Positions 7,272-18,684 of a DNA stretch of 64,000 nucleotides are shown here, piece by piece. The position numbers and the translations under genes are program-made. The notes beneath the pieces are model-generated. The model was given only the letters and a program-made list of their open reading frames with translations, did not search any database and was not told the DNA's origin. This stretch comes from Shewanella salipaludis (GTDB lineage Bacteria > Pseudomonadota > Gammaproteobacteria > Enterobacterales > Shewanellaceae), in NCBI RefSeq assembly GCF_012911865.1, contig NZ_JAAXYH010000001.1:558001-622000 (forward strand), read 5' to 3'. How positions within the stretch are numbered: position 1 is the first letter of the stretch; each line of letters starts with the position of its first letter.

Positions 7272-8975
7272 ATGAAAGCTTCATTCATATCCCTGGCCCT
7301 GGTGTCGGCCCTGGCGGGTTGTTCACCGGCGGAAAAGCAACAGACGACCGCCTCGGAGCAGCAGGCCTCGGCAGCACAGGCCAAAGCGCAAGACCCTACG
7401 GCCCAGAGCGGCCGCTATCAAGCCATGCTGGACAGATTTGTCGACACCAAAATGCAGGCGGATCTGAGCAGCCTCAGCGATATCGACCGCCAGGTACTGC
7501 ACAAGATGGTGCAGGTCGCCAATATCCTAGATGGTGTCTACCTGCGCCAGACCTATGATGCCAATCCCAAGGTACGCGCCGAGATTGCCACCTCGGCAAA
7601 TCCCGACAAACAGCTGTTGTTGTCGCTGTTCGATCTCCACTATGGCCCTTGGGATACCCTGGAAGGCGACAAGCCCTTCTGGGGCGACACAGAGCGCCCG
7701 GATGGTGCAGGTGTCTACCCGGTCGACATGACCAAGGAAGAATTCAACCAGTGGATCGCCGCCCATCCTGAAGATGAAGCCGCGTTCAAGAGTGGCTATA
7801 CCGTCATAGTGCGTCAGGGCGATAAGTTGCTGGCCGTGCCCTACAGCCAGTACTATGGCAAAGAGCTTGCGGCCTGTGCCACCCTGATGCGTGAAGCCGC
7901 CGCCCTCACCCAGGACGCCAGCCTCAAGACCTTCCTCGACAAGCGCGCCGATGCCTTCCTCAAAAATGACTATCGTGACTCTGAGATGGCCTGGATGGAT
8001 CTTAACGGTTCACTGGAAGTCGCCATAGGTCCCTACGAGACCTATACGGACAAGCTCTTCGGCTACAAGACCTTCTTCGAAGCCTTCATCACGGTACGCA
8101 ATCCCCAGGACAGTGCCAAGCTGGCCGTGTACAAGCAGTACCTCAAGGAGATGGAGCTGAACCTGCCGATCGAGGACAAGTACAAGAACCTGCAGCGCGG
8201 CTCCGAGTCCCCCATATCTGTGGTCGAGCAGATCTCCGGTGGCGGCGACAACAAGCCGGGGGTACAGACCACGGCCTTTAACCTGCCCAACGACGAAGTG
8301 GTGCGCGAACTCAAGGGCAGCAAGAAGGTGATGCTGAAGAATGTGCTCAACGCCAAGTATGAGGCGATCATGCGGCCCATCTCGGCACTGATCATAGCCC
8401 CGGCGCAGCAATCTCTGTTGATGGAGCAATACTTCTTCAACGAGACCCTGTTCCACGAGCTGTCCCACGGCCTGGGCCCTGGCACCCTAGTCAAAGACGG
8501 CAAGAGCACCACGGTCGCCGAGCAATTGCAGGAGACCTACTCCAAGATTGAAGAAGGCAAGGCGGATGTGATGGGCGCCTATAACATGTTGTTCCTGATG
8601 GACAAGGGCGAAATGCCCAAGGCCGAGCGCGACAACATGCTGGTGACCTATTTTGCCGGTCTATTCCGCTCCATGCGTTTCGGGGTGCATGAAGCCCATG
8701 GCGCCGGCGCGGCGTTCCAATATAACTACTTCAAAGAGAAGCAGGCCTTCGACTTCGACAGCCAAAGCCAGACCTACAAGGTCGACTTCGATAAGCTGGC
8801 CCTGGCCATCCGGGAGCTGGTGCACGATCTGTGCATGATCCAGGCGCTGGGTGACTATCAGCAGTCGAAGGACTTCCTCGCCAAATACGCAGTGCTGACC
8901 CCAGAGGTCGCCGCATTGAATGTGAAGATGGAAGCCATTCCTACGGATATCCGTCCTCTGTATCCTGAGATCTGA
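7272..8975 (+). CDS. Periplasmic lipoprotein, M49-like (dipeptidyl-peptidase III-related) zinc hydrolase
   Basis: A 567-residue protein with a lipoprotein signal (LVSALAGC, lipidated Cys about residue 17). The zinc site is visible as HELSH (395-399) followed by GLGPG, and the third ligand region as EEGKAD (427-432) about 28 residues later. This spacing recalls peptidase family M49, though classical dipeptidyl-peptidase III has HELLGH with one extra residue; proteins of this type are usually annotated as DPP III-like Zn hydrolases. AAAGGAG lies 9 bases before the ATG. It stands alone, with a hairpin terminator after it and an S9 peptidase gene convergent to it. Substrate unproven; peptide hydrolysis at the membrane is likely. 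Confidence 0.8.
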   Translation: MKASFISLALVSALAGCSPAEKQQTTASEQQASAAQAKAQDPTAQSGRYQAMLDRFVDTKMQADLSSLSDIDRQVLHKMVQVANILDGVYLRQTYDANPKVRAEIATSANPDKQLLLSLFDLHYGPWDTLEGDKPFWGDTERPDGAGVYPVDMTKEEFNQWIAAHPEDEAAFKSGYTVIVRQGDKLLAVPYSQYYGKELAACATLMREAAALTQDASLKTFLDKRADAFLKNDYRDSEMAWMDLNGSLEVAIGPYETYTDKLFGYKTFFEAFITVRNPQDSAKLAVYKQYLKEMELNLPIEDKYKNLQRGSESPISVVEQISGGGDNKPGVQTTAFNLPNDEVVRELKGSKKVMLKNVLNAKYEAIMRPISALIIAPAQQSLLMEQYFFNETLFHELSHGLGPGTLVKDGKSTTVAEQLQETYSKIEEGKADVMGAYNMLFLMDKGEMPKAERDNMLVTYFAGLFRSMRFGVHEAHGAGAAFQYNYFKEKQAFDFDSQSQTYKVDFDKLALAIRELVHDLCMIQALGDYQQSKDFLAKYAVLTPEVAALNVKMEAIPTDIRPLYPEI

Positions 8976-9040
8976 ATCCAGCAAATGGCACATTGATGTG
9001 CATTGCTAAACGAACGGGCCAGGCTTGGTCCTCAAGGTAA

Positions 9041-9067
9041 AAAGGCGTGCCAGCGGCACGCCTTTTT
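9041..9067. terminator. Bidirectional intrinsic terminator
   Basis: AAAGGCGTGCC and GGCACGCCTTT form an 11-base-pair stem around AGC, with T5 on the plus strand and AAAA before it. It sits between the convergent M49-like and S9 peptidase genes and can serve both. Confidence 0.85.
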
Positions 9068-9095
9068 CATTGCTGATACCGCACACAGCCCAGCG

Positions 9096-11168
9096 CTAGA
9101 GACTCTCCTTCCCTGACATGTCCTTATCCGCCTTGGCGTCTTCCGCCGCCTGCGGCCCGCCATACTTGCCGAACCACCAGAGAATATATTCCACCTTGGC
9201 CATCAGGTTCGAGGGCCTGGCGGTAATGCCATGACCCGCGTTGGGAATGCGTACCATGGCGGTATCCACCCCCTTGAGTTTCAACGCCTGATACAATTGC
9301 TCGGACTCAGAAATGGGGGTGCGATGATCCGCCTCCCCGGTCAACAACATGGTGGGAGTGCGCATGTTGCCGACATAGCTGATGGGCGACAGCTTCATAT
9401 AGAGTTCCGGATCTTCCCAGGGTTTCTGCGGGAACCAATATTGGGAGAAGAAGGGATAAAAGTCCGCCGTCAGTACGAAGCTGAACCAGTTGATCACCGG
9501 CTTGGCCACCACGGCGGCGGTAAACCTGTCGGTATGCCCCACTATCCAGGCCGTCAGGGTACCGCCACCCGAGCCTCCAGTGACAAAGACTTTACGCTCG
9601 TCGATGAAGCCCTTGGCGATGACGGCATCGACCCCTGCCATCAGATCATCGAAGTCCTTGCTCGGATACTGATGGTAAATTTGCTGGGCGAAGTCCTTGC
9701 CATAGGAACTGCTGCCCCTTGGGTTCAGGTAGAGCACCACGTAACCCCGGGCGGCATACAGCTGCAGCTCGGCGGCAAACTGAGGCCCGTAAGCCGCGAC
9801 CGGTCCGCCGTGGATTTCCAGCAGCAGAGGGTACTTTTTCGACCCATCGAAACCGGGCGGATAGAGGATCCAGCCCTGGATGTTCAGGCCATCAACGCTG
9901 GACTTGAACGCAATCTCTTCCACCTTGCCCAAAGAGGTTTGCCCCAAGGCATCCTGGTTCAGTCGGGTCAGGCGTTTGACCTCGTCGCCATGCAAGACTG
10001 CGACATCCGCCGGTCTCTGGGGATCCGCGAGTGGGAAGGCCAAGGTGCCATCCTTGGCCAAGGCAAAGCTGCCCGAGGTATAGGGCCGTCCCAGGAACGT
10101 GCCGCCCACCTCATGGGTCAGCAGCTGACGCTCGCCCGACAGAGGTTGGTAAGCCAAGGTATTGGTGCCTCTGTCTTCATATTGAATGTAGAGGCCCTTG
10201 CTGTTTGCCGCCCAGCGCATGTCGTCGACACTCCGGTCCAGATCCAGGGTGATGGCCCTGGCCTCGCCGCCGGCAAGGGGCTTGATATAAAGCCTGGCAT
10301 TCTCGTAGTTGCTCTTCTTGTCATCGAAGCCCAGATAGGCCAGCAGCTTGCCATCGGGTGAGATCTGAGGTGTCGAGTCGGGACCATCCCTGTCGGTGAT
10401 CTGACGCACACTGGCATCGCTGAGTTTAAGGGCAAAGATCTCCGAGTTCATGGGTGCTAAACCCGAGGCCTGTCGGGGATTGGCCGAGAAATAAATTTCC
10501 GCCGCATCCGGGGTCCAACTCAGCTTGCCCTGGTGATCGTACTTATCGAAGGTGAGCTGGCGTGGATTGCCCCCCTCGGCCGGCAAGGTGAAAAGCTGCA
10601 CCGCGCCTGGCCGGTTGTAGCCGGCACCATCCTGGCGATAGAAAACCTCATCTATATAGATGGCGTCGTCGGCCCACTCGGCGCCCTCGGGTTTGCCACT
10701 GAAGCTCACAGGACGATTGGGCTTGTCGGGCACGAACATGCTGAAGGCTAACTGTTTGCTATCCGGCGACCAGCTCAATCCCTGAGGCGGCTCGGGCAGA
10801 TGGCTTATCATGGCGGTCGCGCCCGTATCCAGCCATTTGATGAACAGCTGCGGCTTGCCGCTGCGGGTCGAAATAAATGCCAGCCGGCTCTGGTCCGGTG
10901 ACAATAGCGGCGAGAAATCGTAATGCAGCCCGGTGGTGACGGGACGCAATGCCTGGGTCCGGGTATCCACAGACCAGATGTTGCCCACCTGTTTGTCCGT
11001 GTCTATGTCCATGCGGTTGCGTACGAAATACACGAGATCACCCTTGTCGGTGATCGCCAGTTGACTGGCGTATTCGAGATCGAATACCGCCTTGGACTCG
11101 AGCACCTTAGCCATGGCGGGCGGGCTCAAGAGCGCCAAACCTATTGAGAGTGTCAGCAATGGTTTCAT
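9096..11168 (-). CDS. Secreted S9-family prolyl-oligopeptidase-like peptidase
   Basis: A 690-residue serine peptidase with a signal peptide (MKPLLTLSIGLALLSPPAMA) followed by a beta-propeller domain with WD40/TolB-like repeats (SPDQSRLAFIST, SPDSKQLAF, SPDGKLLAYLG) and a C-terminal alpha/beta-hydrolase domain. The catalytic triad is visible as GGSGGG (Ser), GEADHRTP (Asp) and NAGHGI (His). LEIHGGPVAAYG forms the oxyanion hairpin. The ATG is preceded by a perfect AGGAGGTGAC site. Typical members cleave short peptides, often after proline or as acylaminoacyl peptidases, in the periplasm. Single-gene unit facing the M49-like gene. Confidence 0.92.
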   Translation of the reverse strand: MKPLLTLSIGLALLSPPAMAKVLESKAVFDLEYASQLAITDKGDLVYFVRNRMDIDTDKQVGNIWSVDTRTQALRPVTTGLHYDFSPLLSPDQSRLAFISTRSGKPQLFIKWLDTGATAMISHLPEPPQGLSWSPDSKQLAFSMFVPDKPNRPVSFSGKPEGAEWADDAIYIDEVFYRQDGAGYNRPGAVQLFTLPAEGGNPRQLTFDKYDHQGKLSWTPDAAEIYFSANPRQASGLAPMNSEIFALKLSDASVRQITDRDGPDSTPQISPDGKLLAYLGFDDKKSNYENARLYIKPLAGGEARAITLDLDRSVDDMRWAANSKGLYIQYEDRGTNTLAYQPLSGERQLLTHEVGGTFLGRPYTSGSFALAKDGTLAFPLADPQRPADVAVLHGDEVKRLTRLNQDALGQTSLGKVEEIAFKSSVDGLNIQGWILYPPGFDGSKKYPLLLEIHGGPVAAYGPQFAAELQLYAARGYVVLYLNPRGSSSYGKDFAQQIYHQYPSKDFDDLMAGVDAVIAKGFIDERKVFVTGGSGGGTLTAWIVGHTDRFTAAVVAKPVINWFSFVLTADFYPFFSQYWFPQKPWEDPELYMKLSPISYVGNMRTPTMLLTGEADHRTPISESEQLYQALKLKGVDTAMVRIPNAGHGITARPSNLMAKVEYILWWFGKYGGPQAAEDAKADKDMSGKESL

Positions 11169-11366
11169 GTCACCTCCTGGATTAGATCGAAGCCGAGGGA
11201 CTTCGATTGACTGTTAAACCGTCACCAAGATGCTGATATTTCACTCTTCACACAAGCATTTAGCTTGCGGTCTGCCGGCAATTTTTGTAACTGAATACGA
11301 AAAAATCGCCTCGGCCCAGCAAGGTCGGGCGGCACCGCAGTGAAGGCGCCGCCTCAACCGACGCGG

Positions 11367-12086
11367 CTACCAGGGAACGGCATTGCCCCGATAGTCGAAG
11401 AAACCGCCGCTCTGATCTGGGGTTAGCTTATCCAACAGCGCCTTGAGTCCGCGAGTCGACTCTTCTGTGTCTATCAGGCCCTGCGGACCGCCCATGTCGG
11501 TCCGCACCCAGCCAGGATGCAGCGCGACCACTGAGATGCCATCGGCGGCTAAATCGATCGCCATGCTGCGGCTGACGGCGTTGAGTGCCGCCTTGGAGGA
11601 GCGATACAAGTAAGCGCCGCCACTGGTGTTATCTGTCATACTGCCCATCTTGGAGGAGATGTTGGCTATGATGGCCTTGCCGGCGAGCTTGAGCTGAGGA
11701 TGGAATGCCTCGGCCAGTTTCAGCGGCGCTATGCTATTGACCGCCAACACCCGCTGCCAGGCATCGACATCCGTGGTGCCAAACCTGAGACCATTGGGGC
11801 CATAGATACCCGCGTTGTTGAGCAGCAGATCCAGGGGTTCGCCCGCAAAAGTCTCGGCCAGGGCATCGATAGACTCCTGAACCGTGACATCCAGCTCGAA
11901 AATCTCCAGTGCCTCATAGGCTTCGAGCAAGGCACCCAGCTCTGTGGCCGAGTCGGGGTGACGGCAGCAGGCGGTCACCTGCCAGCCGGCATCGAGATAC
12001 AAGCGGGTCAAGGCCAGTCCCAGGCCACGATTGGCGCCGGTGATCAAGATATGCTTGCCGGCACTGGCTGGAATAGGTGTTTTCAT
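11367..12086 (-). CDS. Short-chain dehydrogenase/reductase
   Basis: A 239-residue cytoplasmic Rossmann-fold oxidoreductase. The cofactor motif is TGANRGLG (about 16-23), the NNAG motif is present (LLLNNAGIYGP), Ser of the active site lies in ANISSKMGSM and the YxxxK pair in YRSSK. PGWVRTDMGG follows. These are all hallmarks of classical SDRs of the carbonyl-reductase-like group. AAGGAA precedes the ATG. The gene lies on the same strand as the S9 peptidase but about 200 bases away. Substrate and NAD/NADP preference cannot be assigned; CCRHP after beta 2 suggests NADPH. Confidence 0.9.
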   Translation of the reverse strand: MKTPIPASAGKHILITGANRGLGLALTRLYLDAGWQVTACCRHPDSATELGALLEAYEALEIFELDVTVQESIDALAETFAGEPLDLLLNNAGIYGPNGLRFGTTDVDAWQRVLAVNSIAPLKLAEAFHPQLKLAGKAIIANISSKMGSMTDNTSGGAYLYRSSKAALNAVSRSMAIDLAADGISVVALHPGWVRTDMGGPQGLIDTEESTRGLKALLDKLTPDQSGGFFDYRGNAVPW

Positions 12087-12154
12087 CTGCTGTTCCTTAT
12101 TAACCTTATTAATAGTCCATTGACGCCGGCGCCAGCCGGCACAGGCCCTAGCTG

Positions 12155-12505
12155 CTAATTGCGCGAGTGCCGCGCCAGAAACTGCGTTATCAGGCCGGTC
12201 AACTTGTCCTGAAACTTTTCTTCAAACTCATCCAGGCTCAGGTTGAATAAAGCCAGGTACTTGTCGCTCTGGGCGGGCGTCAGCGGTCTGTCACCCAGGC
12301 GATAGCTCATTTCACTCAAGCGTTTGTCATAACGGGGGGTCAGTTGCCAAATGGCGATGTCGGCCCGGTAGCTCTGCAATGCCTGTTGCGCCAGGGTACA
12401 GAAGGCTTCTATGTGCTGCGCCCCATCTGGCCCTAGACATCCGGGCTCAAGCCTGCATAGCAGGGTGAGCTTTTGATTCAAATTGTGCTGACTGCCCGCT
12501 TCCAT
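12155..12505 (-). CDS. Conserved hypothetical protein, 116 residues
   Basis: A soluble, leucine- and glutamine-rich protein I do not recognise. It has no signal peptide or membrane helix and is predicted largely helical, with a C-terminal acidic amphipathic stretch (SLDEFEEKFQDKLTGLITQFLARH). Two cysteines (17 and 23) flank an EPG turn. It sits 68 bases upstream of the SDR gene on the same strand and may share its transcript. GGGGAG lies about 12 bases before the ATG, a little far for a ribosome site. Coding is supported by length, codon use like its neighbours and position. Confidence 0.55.
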   Translation of the reverse strand: MEAGSQHNLNQKLTLLCRLEPGCLGPDGAQHIEAFCTLAQQALQSYRADIAIWQLTPRYDKRLSEMSYRLGDRPLTPAQSDKYLALFNLSLDEFEEKFQDKLTGLITQFLARHSRN

Positions 12506-12678
12506 GTCTAAGATAGCTCCCCATTCAAGAATGACAAAATGTGTCTGGGCGCTATTTTCTGCCCTGTGACGGCTCAGTGCAAGGGGCCGGCAAGCTTAGG
12601 CGACATTTTTTGCCATCCGCTTGGTGAGCTAAGGGGCATGACACAGCCGTGCTATTGCCGCCGGGCCAGGCAATAAAA

Positions 12679-12701
12679 AAGCCTGATGGTTATCAGGCTT
12701 T
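12679..12701 (-). terminator. Intrinsic terminator of fadH
   Basis: On the minus strand AAGCCTGATA and its partner around ATCAGGCTT form a stem followed by six T. It lies 52 bases beyond the fadH stop. Confidence 0.85.
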
Positions 12702-12752
12702 CGTTGCGCTACCCAGCCTAGCCCATGGCAGGCATTGGCGAGCAGCCAGGGT

Positions 12753-14783
<2,031 letters not shown>

Positions 14784-14949
14784 TCAAACGTCCTTTTTAA
14801 ACAAGTGATTTAAATCAGCATACCCTGTGACGGAATTAAGCTCAACTACCGGCAACAAGTACAAAGATTAAAAAGCCTTACAATTGTTTTTAGCCTCCTG
14901 GGGTGTTTTCGGTTAGCATTGGCCCATTGGATAGATAAAGGAGTGGCCA

Positions 14950-16791
14950 ATGTCCGCTAAACCCTCGTTTTTAAAGAATATATCTTTACTCATTTGGAAT
15001 ACCCTCAACGGGGTTCGCAAGGCGATCCTTAATTTGGTCTTTTTTGGTCTGCTGGCGCTGGTGCTGGTCGTCCTCTTCAGCAGTGAACACATAGAAGTCG
15101 AAGATAACTCGGCCCTGGTATTGGATCTGGCCGGCGCGATCGTCGAGCAGAAGCGGCCGGTAGACCCCTTAGAAGCGGCATTCAAGCAAGGTGAAGGTGT
15201 CGATGTTGACGGCGAGATCCTGCTGGCCGACGTGCTCTATGTGATCAACAATGCCGCCACAGACGACAGGATCAGCAGCCTGGTGCTGGACTTGTCCGAG
15301 CTGAGATCCGCCGGGGTCAGCAAGCTGCAAACCATAGGTGAGGCATTGGAAGGCTTCAAGGCCACAGGCAAAAAGGTGTTCGCCATAGGCAACTATTACG
15401 AACAGAATCAGTATTTTCTGGCCAGCTATGCCGATACCCTCTATCTCAATCCCCAGGGGCAAGTGCTGCTCAACGGCTTGAGCCGCTATCGCCAGTATTA
15501 CAAGACGGCCCTGGATAAACTCAAGATCCACACCCATGTGTTCCGGGTCGGTACCTTCAAATCTGCGGTGGAGCCCTATATTCGTGATGACATGTCGGCG
15601 GCTGCCAAGGAAGCCAACGGCGAGCTGTTGACGGATATCTGGCAGAGCTATGCCGCCACTGTCGCCGCCAATCGCGGCATAGATGCGGCCGATCTGGTTC
15701 CCGACGCCGAGCGTTATCTGGCCGAATTGGATAAGGCCGAGGGTGATGCCGCCACCATGGCCATCAACATGAAGTGGGTCGATGAACTCGCCTCCGACGA
15801 GCGCTTCCGCACCGCCATGATAGCCAGCGTAGGCAAGTCCAGCCAGGGCGACAGCTTCAGGCAAGTGCATTTCAACGACTACCTGGCCCTGGTGGCACCG
15901 ACCCCTTCCCTGGTGCCACAGGACACGGTCGGCATCATAGTGGCCAAGGGCACCATACTCAACGGCAATCAGCCTTCGGGTCAGATTGGCGGTGCCAGCA
16001 CTTCCGCCTTGCTGCGCAAGGCGCGCTTCGACGATCAGGTAAAGGCCGTGGTACTCAGGGTAGACAGCCCCGGCGGCAGCGCCTTCGCCTCCGAGCAGAT
16101 ACGCCAGGAACTGCTGGCCCTCAAGGCCGCGGGTAAACCTGTGGTGGTCAGCATGGGCAGCCTGGCCGCGTCCGGGGGGTATTGGATCTCCGCCAGTGCC
16201 GACTATATCTACGCCACCCCGACCACACTCACAGGCTCCATAGGCATCTTCGGCATGTTGGCGACCTTCGAAGACTCGCTCGCCAGCCTGGGGATCTACA
16301 CGGATGGGGTATCTACCTCTGAGTGGGCCGGCTTGTCCGTCACCCGCAGCCTCTCTCCCCAGGTGCAGGCCGTCATCCAGCGCAACATAGAACGTGGCTA
16401 CCATGAGTTTATTTCTCTGGTCGCCAGGGAGCGCCACATGACCCTGGAGCAAGTGGATAAGATAGCCCAGGGCCATGTATGGACGGGCAAGAAGGCGTTT
16501 GAGCTGGGATTGGTCGATGAGCTGGGCGACATAGATGCCGCCATAGGCAAGGCGGTCGAACTGGCCAAGCTGGGCAAGTTCGACACCAGAGTCATAGAGC
16601 AGGAATTAACACCCGAACAGCTGTTCATGCAGCGCATGTTTGGCTCGGTCGCCAGCTATCTGCCTCCCAGCCTGACTCATACCTCGGTATTCGAACGTGT
16701 GCTGGCACAGTGGGCCGGCGCCGTGCAGGAGTTCGCCGCTTTCGATGACCCCAATGGTGTCTATCTCTATTGCGACGACTGCAACTACTGA
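14950..16791 (+). CDS. sppA: Signal peptide peptidase SppA, 67 kDa type
   Basis: A 613-residue membrane-bound serine protease that degrades cleaved signal peptides. A single N-terminal membrane helix (about 27-45) anchors a periplasmic tandem ClpP-like repeat. The catalytic dyad can be placed by comparison with E. coli (Lys209/Ser409) as Lys204 in RVGTFKSAVEPY and Ser408 in SLAASGGYW. DSPGGS precedes the Ser as the oxyanion loop. AAGGAG lies 7 bases before the ATG. A terminator follows and ansA lies next, the same order as in E. coli. Confidence 0.96.
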   Translation: MSAKPSFLKNISLLIWNTLNGVRKAILNLVFFGLLALVLVVLFSSEHIEVEDNSALVLDLAGAIVEQKRPVDPLEAAFKQGEGVDVDGEILLADVLYVINNAATDDRISSLVLDLSELRSAGVSKLQTIGEALEGFKATGKKVFAIGNYYEQNQYFLASYADTLYLNPQGQVLLNGLSRYRQYYKTALDKLKIHTHVFRVGTFKSAVEPYIRDDMSAAAKEANGELLTDIWQSYAATVAANRGIDAADLVPDAERYLAELDKAEGDAATMAINMKWVDELASDERFRTAMIASVGKSSQGDSFRQVHFNDYLALVAPTPSLVPQDTVGIIVAKGTILNGNQPSGQIGGASTSALLRKARFDDQVKAVVLRVDSPGGSAFASEQIRQELLALKAAGKPVVVSMGSLAASGGYWISASADYIYATPTTLTGSIGIFGMLATFEDSLASLGIYTDGVSTSEWAGLSVTRSLSPQVQAVIQRNIERGYHEFISLVARERHMTLEQVDKIAQGHVWTGKKAFELGLVDELGDIDAAIGKAVELAKLGKFDTRVIEQELTPEQLFMQRMFGSVASYLPPSLTHTSVFERVLAQWAGAVQEFAAFDDPNGVYLYCDDCNY

Positions 16792-16825
16792 TAGCCCAGA
16801 CACCCATTGATCATCATGAGTCCCT

Positions 16826-16850
16826 AAGCCCGGTTTTCCGGGCTTTTTTA
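16826..16850 (+). terminator. Intrinsic terminator of sppA
   Basis: AAGCCCGG and CCGGGCTT pair around TTTT and are followed by further T residues. Confidence 0.88.
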
Positions 16851-16925
16851 TTGTCGTCAAGCTGTTGGGTTTACCCAGGCTAGCCCTTATAATCAAGCCA
16901 CTCGCAGCAACGAATACAGACACTA

Positions 16926-17939
16926 ATGACCAAACGTTCGATTTACGTCGCCTACACAGGCGGTACCATAGGCATGCAGAAGACCGCCAATGGCTTCGCC
17001 CCGGCGGCGGGATTTCTGACCCAATGCGTTCAGTCCATGCCCGAGTTCTATCACGAGGAAATGCCGGATTTCGTGATCCACGAATATCAGCCGCTCATCG
17101 ACTCCTCCAATATGGCCCCTACCGACTGGCAGATGATCGCCGACGATATCCAGGCCAATTACCACAAATACGATGGCTTCGTGATCTTGCATGGCACAGA
17201 TACCATGGCCTACACGGCATCGGCGCTGTCCTTCATGTTACAGGGGCTATCCAAGCCGGTAATAGTCACGGGCTCGCAGATCCCGTTGGCGCAGCTGAGA
17301 TCCGATGGCCAAACCAACCTTTTGAATTCTCTGTATATTGCCGCCAACTACCCGGTTGCCGAAGTCTGTCTCTTCTTCAATAACAAGCTGTTTCGCGGTA
17401 ACCGCTCGACCAAGGCCCATGCCGATGGCTTCGATGCCTTCGCCTCGCCTAACTTCCCGCTCCTGCTGGAGGCCGGCATCAAGATCAACCTGCACGCCGG
17501 CAAGATAGCCACAGCCAGCGACAGGCCGCTGCAAGTGGCCAGCATCAGCCCTCAGCCCGTGGGGGTGGTGACCCTGTATCCGGGGATCTCCACCGATATC
17601 TTCAAGAACATACTGCAACAACCCGTGAGGGCCCTGATCCTGCTGACCTTCGGTGTCGGCAATGCGCCCCAGGATCCGGCCTTGCTGGCGACCCTCAAGG
17701 AAGCGGACGAGCGCGGTATAGTGCTGGTCAATCTGACCCAATGCTTCCAGGGCAAGGTGAATATGGGCGGTTATGCTACCGGCAATGCCCTGGCCAAGGC
17801 CGGGGTGATCAGCGGCGCCGACATGACCATAGAAGCGGCCTTGGCGAAACTGCACTATTTGCTTTCGAAAAATTTGCAGCCAGATGAGATAAAACAGGCG
17901 ATGCTGCAGAATTTGGTTGGTGAATTGACCCCGGACTGA
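16926..17939 (+). CDS. ansA: Type I (cytoplasmic) L-asparaginase
   Basis: A 337-residue enzyme hydrolysing L-asparagine to aspartate and ammonia. The first active-site motif is YTGGTIG at 10-16 with nucleophile Thr14, and the second HGTDTMAYTASALSF contains Thr91-Asp92. Length matches E. coli AnsA (338). There is no signal peptide, which separates it from the periplasmic type II enzyme. No clear ribosome site precedes the ATG, but the motif position leaves no other start. Flanked by terminators on both sides. Confidence 0.96.
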   Translation: MTKRSIYVAYTGGTIGMQKTANGFAPAAGFLTQCVQSMPEFYHEEMPDFVIHEYQPLIDSSNMAPTDWQMIADDIQANYHKYDGFVILHGTDTMAYTASALSFMLQGLSKPVIVTGSQIPLAQLRSDGQTNLLNSLYIAANYPVAEVCLFFNNKLFRGNRSTKAHADGFDAFASPNFPLLLEAGIKINLHAGKIATASDRPLQVASISPQPVGVVTLYPGISTDIFKNILQQPVRALILLTFGVGNAPQDPALLATLKEADERGIVLVNLTQCFQGKVNMGGYATGNALAKAGVISGADMTIEAALAKLHYLLSKNLQPDEIKQAMLQNLVGELTPD

Positions 17940-17966
17940 GGCGTTACCAGGCAACAAACATAAAAA

Positions 17967-17990
17967 AGCCCGGATTCCCGGGCTTTTTTA
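17967..17990 (+). terminator. Intrinsic terminator of ansA
   Basis: AGCCCGG and CCGGGCT pair around a short ATT loop and are followed by a T-run; A6 before it may let it work from the other side too. Confidence 0.88.
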
Positions 17991-18078
17991 TGGATTGACG
18001 CTCATGTCGGCAGAGCTATGCCTGCGGTGAAATACTTAAACAGCAAAGCAGCTCAGACGCCAATTAAGGCGCACCAAA

Positions 18079-18360
18079 TCAGAGTTCGGACTCTTTGAAG
18101 TCGGCTATGGTCTCACCGCGAAATTGCTTCTTCAACTCGCTCTTGGACAGCTCATTGATGGCGCCCCTGGCGTTGATGGTGAAATGCTCCTGCTGGTCCA
18201 GCTTGCGGGCCTGATACAGCATCACCACCTGCAGGGTCGACTCGCGCTGTGCCTGGCTGAGCACTGAGCCATCTTCCCACTTACCCAATTCGACCGCCGA
18301 AAGCAGGCGCTCATAGACTTCCACCGGCATCTGCTCTATCACTTGATTGATATCTGTCAT
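18079..18360 (-). CDS. yeaC: YeaC-family protein (DUF1315)
   Basis: A 93-residue protein matching the DUF1315/YeaC family: MTDINQVIEQMPVEVYERL, then ELGKWEDG and QRESTLQVVMLYQARK. Function unknown. The ATG overlaps the stop of the upstream zinc-ribbon gene by four bases (ATGA), so the two are co-translated. Close linkage of ansA, sppA and yeaC is also found in enterobacteria. Confidence 0.9.
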   Translation of the reverse strand: MTDINQVIEQMPVEVYERLLSAVELGKWEDGSVLSQAQRESTLQVVMLYQARKLDQQEHFTINARGAINELSKSELKKQFRGETIADFKESEL

Positions 18361-18674
18361 ACACTCTTCCGCTTATGCAATATGATCCTCACCCGAGTGA
18401 TCATGTAACCCACAAACCCCAACGCGAAGCAGCCGCCGGCGATATAGGCACGCAGCCCTTCGGCCGGTTCACCGCCCCAAAACCAGATCACTACCCCGGC
18501 AATGAACAGGGTCAAGGCCAGGAAACTTTGATTCATCAGGCGATTGGATTGCTGTATATGGCTAATCCGCGCCAGGGACTCGGTATTACCGCTCAGATCC
18601 GCCTGGCAGTGCTGACAACGGCTCGCCTGGCTCGAGATACGCTTGTGGCAAACCGGGCATTTAATTAACGCCAT
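18357..18674 (-). CDS. Zinc-ribbon membrane protein
   Basis: A 105-residue protein with an N-terminal zinc ribbon (CPVCHKR...CQHCQ, cysteines near 8, 11, 23 and 26) followed by two membrane helices (about 50-66 and 77-93) separated by WGGEPAEG and a basic C-terminus. AGAGGAAT precedes the ATG. It is translated with yeaC through an ATGA overlap. Function unknown; the layout is common for small inner-membrane zinc-ribbon proteins. Confidence 0.85.
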   Translation of the reverse strand: MALIKCPVCHKRISSQASRCQHCQADLSGNTESLARISHIQQSNRLMNQSFLALTLFIAGVVIWFWGGEPAEGLRAYIAGGCFALGFVGYMITRVRIILHKRKSV

Positions 18675-18684
18675 AATTCCTCTG

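Noticed and set aside
9231..10361. Long plus-strand open frame of 376 codons opposite the S9 peptidase.
   Set aside because: Antisense shadow in a GC-rich gene; the minus-strand protein has signal peptide, propeller repeats and catalytic triad. The same reasoning removes the long frames opposite fadH (12735-14135), sppA (15169-16476), the FAD oxidase (26155-27507) and the M14 peptidase (18643-19917).
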